Below, in pieces: positions 8,988 to 18,002 of a stretch of DNA of 50,426 bases. Position numbers and translations under genes: made by a program. How positions within the stretch are numbered: the stretch's first letter is position 1; each line of letters begins with the position of its first letter. The notes below the pieces were generated by a model that saw only the letters and a list, made by a program, of their open reading frames with translations, ran no database searches and had not been told where the DNA came from. Origin of the DNA: JAJRTA01 sp965603125. Lineage in GTDB: Bacteria > Zixibacteria > MSB-5A5 > GN15 > FEB-12. The stretch is taken from assembly GCA_965603125.1 (NCBI GenBank), contig CBFDBU010000025.1, positions 1 through 50,426 on the forward strand. Reading direction: 5' to 3'.

Positions 8988-11636
8988 TTAGAAGTTGAAC
9001 TCCAGCCCTACCCGTACCGCGCGGGGGGGAGAATAGTTTTGCGGATCATGGTCGTACAGTCGATCGAGGCTTTCGAGTTCATCCTGGTCGAGGGACAGTC
9101 CGGCTCCCGTGTGCTGCCCGTCGTTATCCGCCAGGCCGGTGCGCGAATAGACGTTGATAACATTGTGTCGATCGAACAGGTTGTCGACCTCAACGAAGAA
9201 ACTGAACATGCGGTCCTTCAGGCCCAGATGGAAGTCCTTGTGGAAACGCATATCCACTGTGTACCTGGCCGGCAGACGCCCTTCGTTCCTCTCGCCCAGA
9301 CGGTTGCCGAAAGCATCGGTCGGCGTGTAGGGCAGACCGGAACCGTAATGGCCGACCATACCGAGACCCCAGGCGCCGGGAACGGTAAGTCCGAACAGGT
9401 TGCCTTGCCAGTCGCGCGGGACCCGATAGTTCAGGACAGCCGTCACCGTATGGCGCTGGTCGAAATTGAGAGGGAATTCGCCCACCGGAGCCAGTGTGTC
9501 CTCGTTTGACGTCAGGTAGGTGTAGTACGGGTCGGTGGCGTCGGAGCCGTTGCCGGTGGCTATCATGTATCCATATGAGATCGACCCGCTCAGGAAGCCC
9601 TTGAGGCGCAGTTTCTCCAGGGCCACGTCGAACCCTTTGACCGAGCCGTAGTCTCCGTTGGTGAACTGTGTGACCGGGTTACCGGCCACTTCAAACGGCG
9701 AACACACCGTCACCAGATCCTCGACATCCTTGTAGTAGGCGGTGATATCCACCCGCAGGTCCTCGCCAATCAGATGATCCACGCCCAGTTCGTAGGAGAT
9801 GGTCTGCTCGGGTTCAAGATCCGGATTGCCCAGGAGCGGCAGGCCACTGGAGATGTCGCCCTGCAGGTTGGTGTAAAGATAAGTGTAGCGGGGCTCCTGA
9901 TAATAGAAACCGTAATTAAAGTGCATGACCGATTTCTCGGATACCGGGAACGACACTCCCAGTCGCGGCGACCAGTTCCACTTAGCCTCGGCTTCTTTCC
10001 AGGTGGCGGCCATCAGTTGGGGCGTTGTGTTATACGAGATATCGGCGTTGCGGTACTCCATTCGCAGTCCCGCATTCATGATGAAATCCCTGTACTCCAT
10101 CTTGTCCTGCACGTAGGCCGAAGTCAGCAGCGGCTTGCTGGAGTACTTCTCGCCGTAGGGGAAGTCGTTGTAGAACTGCTTGAAATCCCAGTTGATGTCG
10201 TATCTGCGAATCTCGATTCCGCCTTTGACCTGGTGGAACTTGTTGACCTGGGCCAGCAGGCTGAGGTCAACCGAATTGTACTTCGCTTCCCTTCTCCGGA
10301 AGGTCGGGTTGAAGTCGTTGCCGGTAGTGAATCCAATCACATGCAGGGAATTCTCGAAGTCCCGGTAGTTCAGGTAGTTGTCATCGTCAATAGTGCCCTC
10401 GGAATAGCCCGGCCAGTCAGACCAGTAGGTATCCATGAGGTGGTCGGGGGCTTGCTTCGTGTAGGTCTTGAAGCGGTTGATGGTGGCAGTGACTATCATT
10501 TGCTCGTTGAAGTTGTAGCTACCGGTCAAACCCACCAGGTAAGCCTCTTTCTCGAAAGCAGGCAAACCATCAAGGTTGAAGTCATACGACAAGTCGTTGA
10601 CGTCGCGGTGTCTATACAGCCTTCCGTCGGCCCGGTACAGACTGGCGTTGGTCTTGATGGTAATACGCGGAGTCGGCTGTGCCGCGAGCTTGGCCGTCCA
10701 GGTGTAGATCTCGGACCCGTTGGTCGGCAGCGAAGTCTCGTCGGTAAGGTACTCACCGGCGGAGAAGAAGGTAAGACGCTGGGAGGCGGCGCCCGGCACG
10801 GGACCGGAGAAATTGAAGGCCACCGAACGGTTTCCGACCCGCTTAAGCGAACCCCACTCACCGGTGCGGACGTCGTAGGGATGGGTCACGCCCTCATATA
10901 ACCTGATTCCACCGTGGTAACGAGAGCCTCCCTCCCGGGTCACGGCGCTGATGACGCCGGAGAGCGCCTCCCCGTACTCGGCAGTGTAGCCGCCGGAGGT
11001 AAGCGTGAGCTCCTCCAGAGCCGACGGCATTATGTGGATCCCGGCGGTGTTGTAGAATGGGTCCTGCACGGAGAAGCCGTCGAAATAGTAGGCCACCTGG
11101 CCGGACCGTCCGCCGCGAACGTGCAGTTGCTCATCCCGACCAATCACCACTCCCGGGTAATTGGTCAGGACCGACTGGACGGTCACGATGTTGGGCAGAT
11201 CCCGCAGGCGGTCGGAGGTGAAAATAACCTTTGATTCCGTAAGGTCCCGCTGGATAATCGGATCGGAGGCAAAGACGACTACCTCCTCGCCGATGTCGAT
11301 GACCTCAGACTCCAAGTCGAAATCGACCGGCGTGGTAAGGTCCACCAGCACCCGCACGCCTTTTGTCGTGATGGTCTCATGACCGATCGAGTTGACGGAG
11401 ACATCATGTTTCCCGACGGGAATGTTGATGATGAAGTACTCCCCGTCCTCGTCCGTGCTTGTCGCCAGATTGGTCCCCCTAATCTGGACCGTAGCCCCCA
11501 CAATCGGTTCACCTGTCCGGGTGTCGTATACTTCCCCGGATATCTTGCCGCTCACACCTGCCTGCAACTGCGGTACAACTAGCAGAAGAAGGAAGACTAG
11601 CGGGAGCAGGAACAACGTCAAGGGTTGTTTACGCAA
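8988..11636 (-). CDS. TonB-dependent receptor with CarboxypepD_reg-like N-terminal domain
   Basis: 882 residues. Start is TTG at 11636: GAGGAGGAG lies upstream and a clean signal peptide follows (RKQPLTLFLLPLVFLL, cleaved near QAG). About residues 28-110 form a carboxypeptidase-regulatory-like beta-sandwich (GKISGEVYDTRTGEPIVGA, DEDGEYFIINIPVG), as in SusC-type receptors. A plug domain follows (about 130-240, with IQRDLTESKVIFTSDRLRDL and VRGGRSGQVAYYFDGF), then a long beta-barrel with many aromatic strands ending in RVGLEFNF, a terminal Phe typical of outer-membrane barrels. It imports an unknown substrate with TonB energy. No SusD is present; the partner is the 909-residue protein instead. 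First gene of a three-gene operon, divergent from the sensory operon 271 bp away. Confidence 0.92.
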   Translation of the reverse strand: MRKQPLTLFLLPLVFLLLLVVPQLQAGVSGKISGEVYDTRTGEPIVGATVQIRGTNLATSTDEDGEYFIINIPVGKHDVSVNSIGHETITTKGVRVLVDLTTPVDFDLESEVIDIGEEVVVFASDPIIQRDLTESKVIFTSDRLRDLPNIVTVQSVLTNYPGVVIGRDEQLHVRGGRSGQVAYYFDGFSVQDPFYNTAGIHIMPSALEELTLTSGGYTAEYGEALSGVISAVTREGGSRYHGGIRLYEGVTHPYDVRTGEWGSLKRVGNRSVAFNFSGPVPGAASQRLTFFSAGEYLTDETSLPTNGSEIYTWTAKLAAQPTPRITIKTNASLYRADGRLYRHRDVNDLSYDFNLDGLPAFEKEAYLVGLTGSYNFNEQMIVTATINRFKTYTKQAPDHLMDTYWSDWPGYSEGTIDDDNYLNYRDFENSLHVIGFTTGNDFNPTFRRREAKYNSVDLSLLAQVNKFHQVKGGIEIRRYDINWDFKQFYNDFPYGEKYSSKPLLTSAYVQDKMEYRDFIMNAGLRMEYRNADISYNTTPQLMAATWKEAEAKWNWSPRLGVSFPVSEKSVMHFNYGFYYQEPRYTYLYTNLQGDISSGLPLLGNPDLEPEQTISYELGVDHLIGEDLRVDITAYYKDVEDLVTVCSPFEVAGNPVTQFTNGDYGSVKGFDVALEKLRLKGFLSGSISYGYMIATGNGSDATDPYYTYLTSNEDTLAPVGEFPLNFDQRHTVTAVLNYRVPRDWQGNLFGLTVPGAWGLGMVGHYGSGLPYTPTDAFGNRLGERNEGRLPARYTVDMRFHKDFHLGLKDRMFSFFVEVDNLFDRHNVINVYSRTGLADNDGQHTGAGLSLDQDELESLDRLYDHDPQNYSPPRAVRVGLEFNF

Positions 11637-11907
11637 GGCGACTCCTCCTCTTGTATTTGTTGTCGGTTCATATCTTCATCCAATTCAGATTTTGGAATTC
11701 ACATGCACTCTTACTTTGTTATCGGGCTGTGCTCAGAATACTTAATGTGAAAATGAAGTCTGAAGCCGGGTCCACCGTCGGCAGTCAAGTTTCAACGTGC
11801 CTTTCCGATAGAGGGGACTATGTGGGCAATGATGCCCTGTCAACGGCATCCTGGCTGACCGGCAGGGCAAAGCAGCACCGACGAAAGGAACAGGTCTGCT
11901 CGCTCGG

Positions 11908-12867
11908 ATGAACAAATACGTCAAGAAGGCCGTCGTACCGGCGGTCGTGTGCGCGCTATTGCTTATCGGCAGTGCCGCACAAGCTGACCGGCCGGTACGG
12001 ATTGCAATCCTTGCCCGCGATAGCCTGAAGTCGACGGTACGGACCCTCCAGGGAGCTAAGAAGGTAATCAAGCGAAAACAGCCGGATGCAGCCTTCTATA
12101 GTTTCCTGGTTGCCGACGAAGCCGGTCGGAATCTAAGCATCGTCGACTCGCTGGAGAAATTGCAGCCGACCGTAATACTGACCGTGGGGAGCTCGGCCAC
12201 CGAGTTCGCCCGAACCAGCTTCACCGATATTCCCATTGTTTTTTCGGCTGTCAAGTATCCCGTGCTGTCGGGATTTGTCGCATCCATGAACCGGTCCGGT
12301 AACAACCTGACGGGAGCGTCACTTGATATCCCCATCCGCGTCCAGTTCACCTATTTCAAGAAGATCGTGCCGAACCTCAGGAAAATCGGTGTTCTCTACA
12401 GCAAGAACACAGCTGACTTGATACCCCAAGCGAAGTTAGTGGCCCACCAGGCAGGATGCCGACTGGTGCCGATTGCCGTGAACAGCTTCAAGGAGTTGCC
12501 TCACGCCCTCGACTCCCTGGCGACTGCGGCCGACGGTATCTGGGGTATTGCCGACCCGAACCTGTTCGACCCGCGCTCCACCCGGTACATTCTGCTCAAT
12601 ACCCTTCGCAAGGGAATACCGTTCATGGGTTTCTCCCGCCACGTGGTTGAGTCGGGCGCCCTTTTTGCGCTGGACTTTGACTACAAGGCGATTGGCTTCC
12701 AGGCGGGCGAGGCCGTCAACCGGATTATCTCCGGTGAGAAACCGCGTGACATTCCCATCACCACGGCCGACGTCATCTGGTTCCACTACAACGAAAAGAC
12801 CGCTGCTCATATCGACATCACCATTCCCGAGGAACTGGTGGCCGTGGCCAAGGAGGTGTACCGGTGA
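11908..12867 (+). CDS. ABC transporter substrate-binding protein-like periplasmic sensor protein
   Basis: 319 residues with a signal peptide (KKAVVPAVVCALLLIGSAAQA). The mature part reads RPVRIAILARDS, VADEAGRNLSIVDSLEKLQP, LTVGSSATEFARTSF, DIPIVFSAVKYP and GVLYSKNT, which is the ABC_sub_bind (TrpX/COG2984-like) fold with two Rossmann-type lobes. No ABC permease or ATPase gene is present. Instead the stop overlaps the GTG of a histidine kinase (GTGA), so the protein most likely delivers a ligand signal to that kinase rather than to a transporter. The ligand is unknown; family relatives bind aromatic amino acids or nucleosides. A purine-rich stretch lies far (~19 bp) from the ATG, so translation initiation may be weak. 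Confidence 0.82.
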   Translation: MNKYVKKAVVPAVVCALLLIGSAAQADRPVRIAILARDSLKSTVRTLQGAKKVIKRKQPDAAFYSFLVADEAGRNLSIVDSLEKLQPTVILTVGSSATEFARTSFTDIPIVFSAVKYPVLSGFVASMNRSGNNLTGASLDIPIRVQFTYFKKIVPNLRKIGVLYSKNTADLIPQAKLVAHQAGCRLVPIAVNSFKELPHALDSLATAADGIWGIADPNLFDPRSTRYILLNTLRKGIPFMGFSRHVVESGALFALDFDYKAIGFQAGEAVNRIISGEKPRDIPITTADVIWFHYNEKTAAHIDITIPEELVAVAKEVYR

Positions 12868-14531
12868 ACCTCCGCAAGAGAATAAGGGACCTGAAGCTGC
12901 GTACCAAGTTTGTGCTCCCGATCTCAGCCATACTACTGGTAAGCATCGTCGTGATCAGCGGCTACCTCATCCAGCGCCAGTCGGAAGCCTTCCGCCGGGA
13001 ACTGGAGACCAAGGGCGAGACCATGATCTGCATTCTCGCCATGCAGGCCGAGAGCGGTGTGTTGTTCGAGTCGGCTTATGAACTGGACGAACTCCTGGAA
13101 AGACTGGCCGTGTTCGAAGACGTCCAGGCAGCCATGATCTTCAACAAGGAGCAGAAGCTTCTCGCTCGCATCGGCCAGTGGAATCTTGAGACCGGCACTG
13201 TTATTGCCGGATGGATTGACAGGAATGACCCGCTGCATTCGCAGTTCTACTATGTCAGGGACAGCTCCGGCAGGGAGTTCATCGAACTAAATCACCCCGT
13301 GCTTTTCCGTATCGAGAAACTCGACCGGGAGAACCTTGGAATAACCGGCGGCATCGACCAATCGCTGTCTCACGGCGTTGAAACGGAAGAGATCGGTGCC
13401 GTGAAGCTGATCCTCAGCCTTGACAACGTGAATAAGGCGATCACCGAAGCACAAACAGCAGCTATCGTCCTCACCGTGGTCGTGACGGTTCTGACGATTA
13501 TGATCCTTGCGTTCATCGTGCAGTTCATCACCAAGCCGGTGAAAATGCTTGTCGAGGTGACAGACCAGGTGAGTCGCGGCGATCTGGGCCAGCGGGTGGA
13601 CCTGGGACAGAACGACGAGATCGGGCAACTGGGCCAGACGTTCAACAGAATGATCGAGTCACTGAAAGAATCGCGGGACGAGATCGAGGAATACAACCGT
13701 ACCCTCGAAGAGAAGATCATTCTGCGAACGAGAGAACTCGAGCAGGCCCAGTCTCAGTTGATCCAGTCGGAGAAAATGAGCGCAATCGGCCAGTTGGCTG
13801 CGGGTGTAGCGCACGAGTTGAACAATCCGCTGGGCGGCATTCTCGGCTACGCCCAGTTTGCGTTGGAGAAGATGAAGAAAACCGATGCCGACGGGGTCGA
13901 CGCCAGGCAGTGGGACAGCTACATCCGCTACCTGACCGACATCGAATCGCAGTCGCGGCGGTGCAAAGCCATCGTGCAGAACCTGCTCCGCTTCTCGCGC
14001 TCCTCGCGGACCACCGCCTTCGACGATGTCAACATAAACGTCATTATCGAGGACACCATCACCTTCGTTGAGCATCAATTGCACATGAGCCAGATCGAAC
14101 TGAAGGTTGATCTCGATCCTCACCTGCCGCTTGTAAAAGGCAGCGCCGGTCAACTGCAGCAGGTATTCACCAACCTGATAATCAATGCCATGCATGCCTC
14201 TGCGCCCGAGTCGACGATCAGCGTCACTACCCGTTTCAGCCCGGCCCTGGGGGAATTCGGAGGCACCGTCGAAATCAAGTTCGAGGACCAGGGGTGCGGA
14301 ATCAGTCCTGAGAATCTCACCAAGATATTCGAACCTTTCTATACTACCAAGGAAGTGGGCAAGGGAACCGGCCTGGGGTTATCCGTGAGTTACGGGATAA
14401 TCCGGGAGCACGGGGCCGAGATCAAGGTTGACTCCGTCATGGGCGAGGGCACCGTCCTCACGATCATCATGCCGGTTCAGAAACCACTTGGCGATTCCGA
14501 TACTGAAGTAAAAACGCTGACAGCAAACTGA
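12864..14531 (+). CDS. Membrane sensor histidine kinase (HAMP-HisKA-HATPase)
   Basis: 555 residues. GTG start overlapping the previous stop, preceded by AAGGAGG. TM1 at about 16-36, a periplasmic domain of about 160 residues, TM2 at about 199-221, HAMP at 222-275, a coiled coil, then HisKA with the phospho-acceptor His317 in GVAHELNNPLGG. The ATP-binding domain has the N box (Asn437/Asn441), DQGCG (Asp475) and GTGLGL (501-506). All catalytic residues are present. The HELNNPL signature places it with NtrB-like kinases. It probably senses via the periplasmic binding protein encoded just upstream and phosphorylates one or more of the receivers downstream. The next gene begins within 20 bp. Confidence 0.93.
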   Translation: MNLRKRIRDLKLRTKFVLPISAILLVSIVVISGYLIQRQSEAFRRELETKGETMICILAMQAESGVLFESAYELDELLERLAVFEDVQAAMIFNKEQKLLARIGQWNLETGTVIAGWIDRNDPLHSQFYYVRDSSGREFIELNHPVLFRIEKLDRENLGITGGIDQSLSHGVETEEIGAVKLILSLDNVNKAITEAQTAAIVLTVVVTVLTIMILAFIVQFITKPVKMLVEVTDQVSRGDLGQRVDLGQNDEIGQLGQTFNRMIESLKESRDEIEEYNRTLEEKIILRTRELEQAQSQLIQSEKMSAIGQLAAGVAHELNNPLGGILGYAQFALEKMKKTDADGVDARQWDSYIRYLTDIESQSRRCKAIVQNLLRFSRSSRTTAFDDVNINVIIEDTITFVEHQLHMSQIELKVDLDPHLPLVKGSAGQLQQVFTNLIINAMHASAPESTISVTTRFSPALGEFGGTVEIKFEDQGCGISPENLTKIFEPFYTTKEVGKGTGLGLSVSYGIIREHGAEIKVDSVMGEGTVLTIIMPVQKPLGDSDTEVKTLTAN

Positions 14532-14550
14532 TATCCAGACCGTGTCTGCA

Positions 14551-14922
14551 ATGGCGAACTCAGACAGAAAGTCTATCCTGATAGTCGACGACGAGGAGAT
14601 CATCAGGGAATTCCTCTCTGAAGTCCTCAACGAGGACTATGATATCTCAGTGGCCTGCGACGGTGATGAGGCTATTGAGAAGCTGGGCAAGGATAAGTAC
14701 GATCTGGTCATAACCGATCTGAAAATGCCACGGGTCTCCGGAGAAGAAGTGGTTAAGTATGCCCGGGAGCAGAACCCTGACTACCGGGTCGTCATAATCT
14801 CCGGTTATTCCAGTCTTTATGCCGTCAGCCAGTCAGTCAACAGCGGAGCTTGTGCTTTTCTGTCCAAACCTTTCTCCATATCAGAACTGATGCAGACGGT
14901 TACCGGCTGCATCGCAAGTTGA
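14551..14922 (+). CDS. Single-domain response regulator (receiver only)
   Basis: About 123 residues from the ATG at 14551; an alternative GTG lies three codons earlier at 14542. Neither has a clear ribosome site, and coupling to the kinase gene 20 bp upstream is likely. A full receiver domain is present: acidic pair in LIVDDEE, phospho-acceptor Asp in VITDLKMP, Ser in IISGYS and Lys in FLSKPF. There is no output domain, so it must act by protein contact or by passing phosphate on. Second step in a phosphorelay is the natural reading given its position between two kinases. Confidence 0.9.
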   Translation: MANSDRKSILIVDDEEIIREFLSEVLNEDYDISVACDGDEAIEKLGKDKYDLVITDLKMPRVSGEEVVKYAREQNPDYRVVIISGYSSLYAVSQSVNSGACAFLSKPFSISELMQTVTGCIAS

Positions 14923-14932
14923 GGAGTTTCTT

Positions 14933-15301
14933 ATGGCAAACATACTGATAGTAGACGATTCCAAGATTATCCGGGACCTGCTGTCCGAGTACCTGATGGA
15001 CCAGGGCCACCGTGTCGACGAAGCCGTTGACGGTCAGGACGGTATCGACAAGGCACTTTCAGGCGACTATGCCGTGGTCTTCTGCGATATCCATATGCCT
15101 AAGAAAAACGGCTACCAGGTCTTTACCGAGGTCTCCACCGTCAAGCCCGAACTGCGATTCATTATGACCGATTCGCTTCCGGACGAGTTGGCCAGGATGG
15201 CAGAAGCCGCCGGCGCATGTTCTTGCCTGACCAAACCGTTTGATCTTGACGGGGTGTTCGAAACTCTCAAGCAGGTTCTGTCAACCGCGAAAACAACATG
15301 A
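14933..15301 (+). CDS. Single-domain response regulator (receiver only)
   Basis: 122 residues, ATG at 14933 with GAGGAG upstream. Receiver landmarks: ILIVDDS (Asp8/Asp9), FCDIHMPKKNGYQV with phospho-acceptor Asp52, MTDS with Thr79 and LTKPF with Lys101. It resembles CheY-like or Spo0F-like receivers. It differs from the preceding receiver by sequence, so the two are not a recent duplication. The stop overlaps the ATG of the hybrid kinase (ATGA), indicating translational coupling. Probably a phosphate shuttle or a diffusible output acting on an unlinked target. Confidence 0.9.
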   Translation: MANILIVDDSKIIRDLLSEYLMDQGHRVDEAVDGQDGIDKALSGDYAVVFCDIHMPKKNGYQVFTEVSTVKPELRFIMTDSLPDELARMAEAAGACSCLTKPFDLDGVFETLKQVLSTAKTT

Positions 15302-16989
15302 GCCGGTTCGAAGACAAGGCCATTCGCATCATCGTCGCCGACGACGAGGATATCGTAGTCTCATTGGTGCGCGATGCCCTGGAGGACGAAGGTTACCAGA
15401 TCGAGACAGCGTCAGACGGCCGTGAGGCGCTGGCGATCATCGAATCGGCGCCTGTCGACCTGATAGTTGCCGACATAAGAATGCCCCACATGGACGGGAT
15501 CGAGATGGTCCGGCGGGCCCGGGAAATCCATCCGGACGTGGTGGTCATTTTCATGACCGGATACGCCGATTTGAGTTCGGCCAAGAACGCCATCAAGCAG
15601 GGCGCCTTCGAGTACATCATGAAGCCGTTTGAGCTTAGCGAGCTCCGGCAGGCTGTCGCCAATGCCGCGGCGAGAATACACAGGGACGCCGCCGCCGGGG
15701 AACACGGCCATGAACTCGACCGGCTATCCGATCTGAATCAGATGCTCTACGAGGCCGGTGATAAGAAGTCGCTGGCCACTCTGTCGCTGAAATACGCCCT
15801 CATGCACTGCCGGGCCAGTTGCGGCGCCATTCTCTACTGGAATGCCGACAGAACAGGCTTCACTTCGATAAACGTCGTCGAAGAGCAGACCGAGGAGAGC
15901 GTCTTTCCCGACCAGCCGCTGGCTGACTGTATCGAGAAGCTTGACCTTCAACAGTTCATCAAACCGCTTCAGGTAGAGCACAGCAAGGATCACCCCTTTT
16001 ACAGTATAGATCCTGATCACCAACTGGAACAGTATATCATGCCGAGGGGTTTGGAGCCTGTTGAACGAGCGGTGATAGTACCGGTCAAGAGGGCCGACAC
16101 CCTGTATGCCATCCTGACGCTTGGCTTCGATGCTGGCTCAGACGCCGTAAAGGACACCGATCTCAAGTTCCTCTCCGTTGCTGGATCCCAATTGGCGCTG
16201 TCGCTGGAAAACCTGCGACTGCTCCAGGAGGCCCAGGAGGCCTACAGCCGGCTCAGGGAGCTCCAGGACGAGACAATCCAGCTTGAGAAGATGGCCACCC
16301 GGGGCAAGATGTCGGCCGAGATTGGCCATGAACTGAACAACTTCCTGGGCGTGGTGGCCGGAAACCTGTCGCTCCTGGAGTTTAATCTGAAAAAGGAACA
16401 GTTCGACCAGTTGGACAAGTATGTTCACGGTATTTCGGACAACATCGACAAGATCAAGCGATTCACCGGCAATCTGATGGATCTCACGCCGATTTCGTCA
16501 AGCAAAGAGATCGTTTATTTCGAGAAGCTGCTGGCCGAAGTCGTCGACTACCTGAGACCACAGAAGCGCTACAGCGGGGTTACGATCGGTATAGAGCCGG
16601 TTGCCTGTTCGATACCGATGGAGGCCGACTCAACTCACCTGCAGCAGTTGCTATACAACCTGTTCAACAATGCCGCCGACGCTACGGCCGACAGTGAGAC
16701 CAGGGAAATACACGTGCGGGTCGAGGTCGACGAAGCCGCCCGGGCGTTTGGTCTGACTATCAGAGACACCGGCTCCGGTATCAACCCGGAGTTGCTGACC
16801 CAGGCGTTCAACGAGAAGTTCACAACCAAGAAGACCGGTCACGGATTCGGTCTGCTGGTTTGCCGGCGAATCATTGACAACCATGGCGGGAAACTGACAG
16901 TTGAATCCGCCCCCGGCCAAGGAACGTCAATAAGAATCGATTTCCCGATGGTGGGCATCGCTGAGCGAGCCATGCCGTCCCCGGCCTGA
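15298..16989 (+). CDS. Soluble REC-GAF-histidine kinase hybrid
   Basis: 563 residues, no membrane segment. Receiver at 8-122 (phospho-acceptor Asp59 in VADIRMP, Thr in FMTGYAD, Lys109 in IMKPF); a GAF-like sensory domain at about 150-305; a short coiled coil at 305-335; a dimerisation/phospho-transfer helix with His344 in IGHELNNFLGVVAGN; and an ATPase domain with N box (Asn454/Asn457/Asn458), Asp490 in RDTGSG and GHGFGL (514-519). The receiver-first layout means its kinase activity may be gated by phosphate from the membrane kinase encoded upstream, making this a two-kinase relay. Last gene of the operon; it converges with pyrE. No DNA-binding domain is found in any of the five genes. Confidence 0.9.
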   Translation: MSRFEDKAIRIIVADDEDIVVSLVRDALEDEGYQIETASDGREALAIIESAPVDLIVADIRMPHMDGIEMVRRAREIHPDVVVIFMTGYADLSSAKNAIKQGAFEYIMKPFELSELRQAVANAAARIHRDAAAGEHGHELDRLSDLNQMLYEAGDKKSLATLSLKYALMHCRASCGAILYWNADRTGFTSINVVEEQTEESVFPDQPLADCIEKLDLQQFIKPLQVEHSKDHPFYSIDPDHQLEQYIMPRGLEPVERAVIVPVKRADTLYAILTLGFDAGSDAVKDTDLKFLSVAGSQLALSLENLRLLQEAQEAYSRLRELQDETIQLEKMATRGKMSAEIGHELNNFLGVVAGNLSLLEFNLKKEQFDQLDKYVHGISDNIDKIKRFTGNLMDLTPISSSKEIVYFEKLLAEVVDYLRPQKRYSGVTIGIEPVACSIPMEADSTHLQQLLYNLFNNAADATADSETREIHVRVEVDEAARAFGLTIRDTGSGINPELLTQAFNEKFTTKKTGHGFGLLVCRRIIDNHGGKLTVESAPGQGTSIRIDFPMVGIAERAMPSPA

Positions 16990-17058
16990 AACGGCACTCC
17001 CCTTCCGTCGCTACGCCCTGCTGAGCCCCCGTCAGACAGCCCCGCCCGGCTGAAACAG

Positions 17059-17631
17059 CTACTCCTTGCGGCTTCCCCGTTGTGTCAGAGGCAGGCCATC
17101 GGCGCACAGCGGGCAGTCATCAGGTGTCCAGCTTTGGGCTTCCACGGCAGCCAGAGCCGTGAACGGATGATCAAAGGTCACCGCGCCGTTGGAACGATCC
17201 AGCATAAGACAGATGGCCACGATCTCGACCTGGTATGAACTCACCAGGCTGATCACCTCGCGGATGGAGCGCCCGGTAGTGAGAACATCGTCCACGATAG
17301 CCACTTTCCGGCCCTTTTCGAGTGAGAAGCCGCGCTTGAAAACACGACCTTCTTCCCCGGGCTCCGCATAAATGGCCTCGATCCCGAGATAGCGGGCGAC
17401 GTCGTACGCTATGATGATACCACCCGTGGTGGGACCGACCACCGTGACCGCGCCGCTGCCTGCTATGCGATCCGCCATTTCGGCGCAGACCCTGGTGCAG
17501 GCGGCCGGCTGGCTCAGGAGCATGAATTTCTCGTAATAGACATCGGAATGGCGACCGGAGGTCAGCTTGAAGTGACCGGTCAGCAGCGCGTCAGCGTCCT
17601 TGAACATCCTGATCAGTTCGTCTTCGTTCAT
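17059..17631 (-). CDS. pyrE: Orotate phosphoribosyltransferase
   Basis: Makes orotidine 5'-phosphate from orotate and PRPP in pyrimidine synthesis. 190 residues. Visible motifs: FKLTSGRHSDVYYEKF near the N-terminus, VVGPTTGGIIIAY in the middle, and the PRPP loop VAIVDDVLTTGRS at 110-122 with the Asp114/Asp115 pair. The C-terminus carries a CPLCADGLPL knuckle, as in one group of bacterial PyrE. The ATG at 17631 overlaps the acpS stop by ATGA, so the two are translationally coupled. It converges with the sensory operon; no strong terminator is seen in the 69-bp gap. Confidence 0.95.
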   Translation of the reverse strand: MNEDELIRMFKDADALLTGHFKLTSGRHSDVYYEKFMLLSQPAACTRVCAEMADRIAGSGAVTVVGPTTGGIIIAYDVARYLGIEAIYAEPGEEGRVFKRGFSLEKGRKVAIVDDVLTTGRSIREVISLVSSYQVEIVAICLMLDRSNGAVTFDHPFTALAAVEAQSWTPDDCPLCADGLPLTQRGSRKE

Positions 17632-18002
17632 TGTTCCTCCACGAACACGGCCACTGCCGCCGCGTAGTTTTTCTCATGAGTGATGGAAAGCAGACACCGA
17701 GCCCGGCCCACCCGGTTCTGGATCTCGTGCGGCAGACGCAACTCGGGCCGGCCGCCGGCGTCGTTGACAATCTCGATGACATTGAACGCCGGTCTATCCT
17801 CAAGATAACAATCGAGAGCCTTGATGACGGCCTCCTTGGCGGCAAACCGCCCGGCCAGAAAGATTGCGTCGTCCACTCTCTTATCAAAGGTGGCCAACTC
17901 GGCCCTGCTCAGGATGCGGCTTACGAATCGGTCTCCGTACTGCTTGATGTCCCGTTCGATGCGGGCCACTTCGACGATATCCAGCCCTATAGAGTTAATC
18001 AA
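17628..18002 (-). CDS. acpS: Holo-[acyl-carrier-protein] synthase
   Basis: Transfers 4'-phosphopantetheine from CoA to a serine of acyl carrier protein. 124 residues, a normal length for AcpS. Motifs: GLDIVEVARIE at the N-terminus with metal ligand Asp8, GRFAAKEAVIKAL with Glu57, and SITHEKNYAAAVAV at the C-terminus. Start is a TTG at 18002, six bases after AGGAG; no ATG serves this frame without losing the conserved GLD block. It overlaps pyrE by ATGA, which links lipid and pyrimidine synthesis genes in one transcript, an arrangement I infer to be simple gene packing. Confidence 0.95.
   Translation of the reverse strand: MINSIGLDIVEVARIERDIKQYGDRFVSRILSRAELATFDKRVDDAIFLAGRFAAKEAVIKALDCYLEDRPAFNVIEIVNDAGGRPELRLPHEIQNRVGRARCLLSITHEKNYAAAVAVFVEEQ

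Noticed and set aside
8451..10901. Two long plus-strand frames opposite the TonB receptor operon
   Set aside because: No domains, and the minus-strand genes have full signal peptides, ribosome sites and family motifs.
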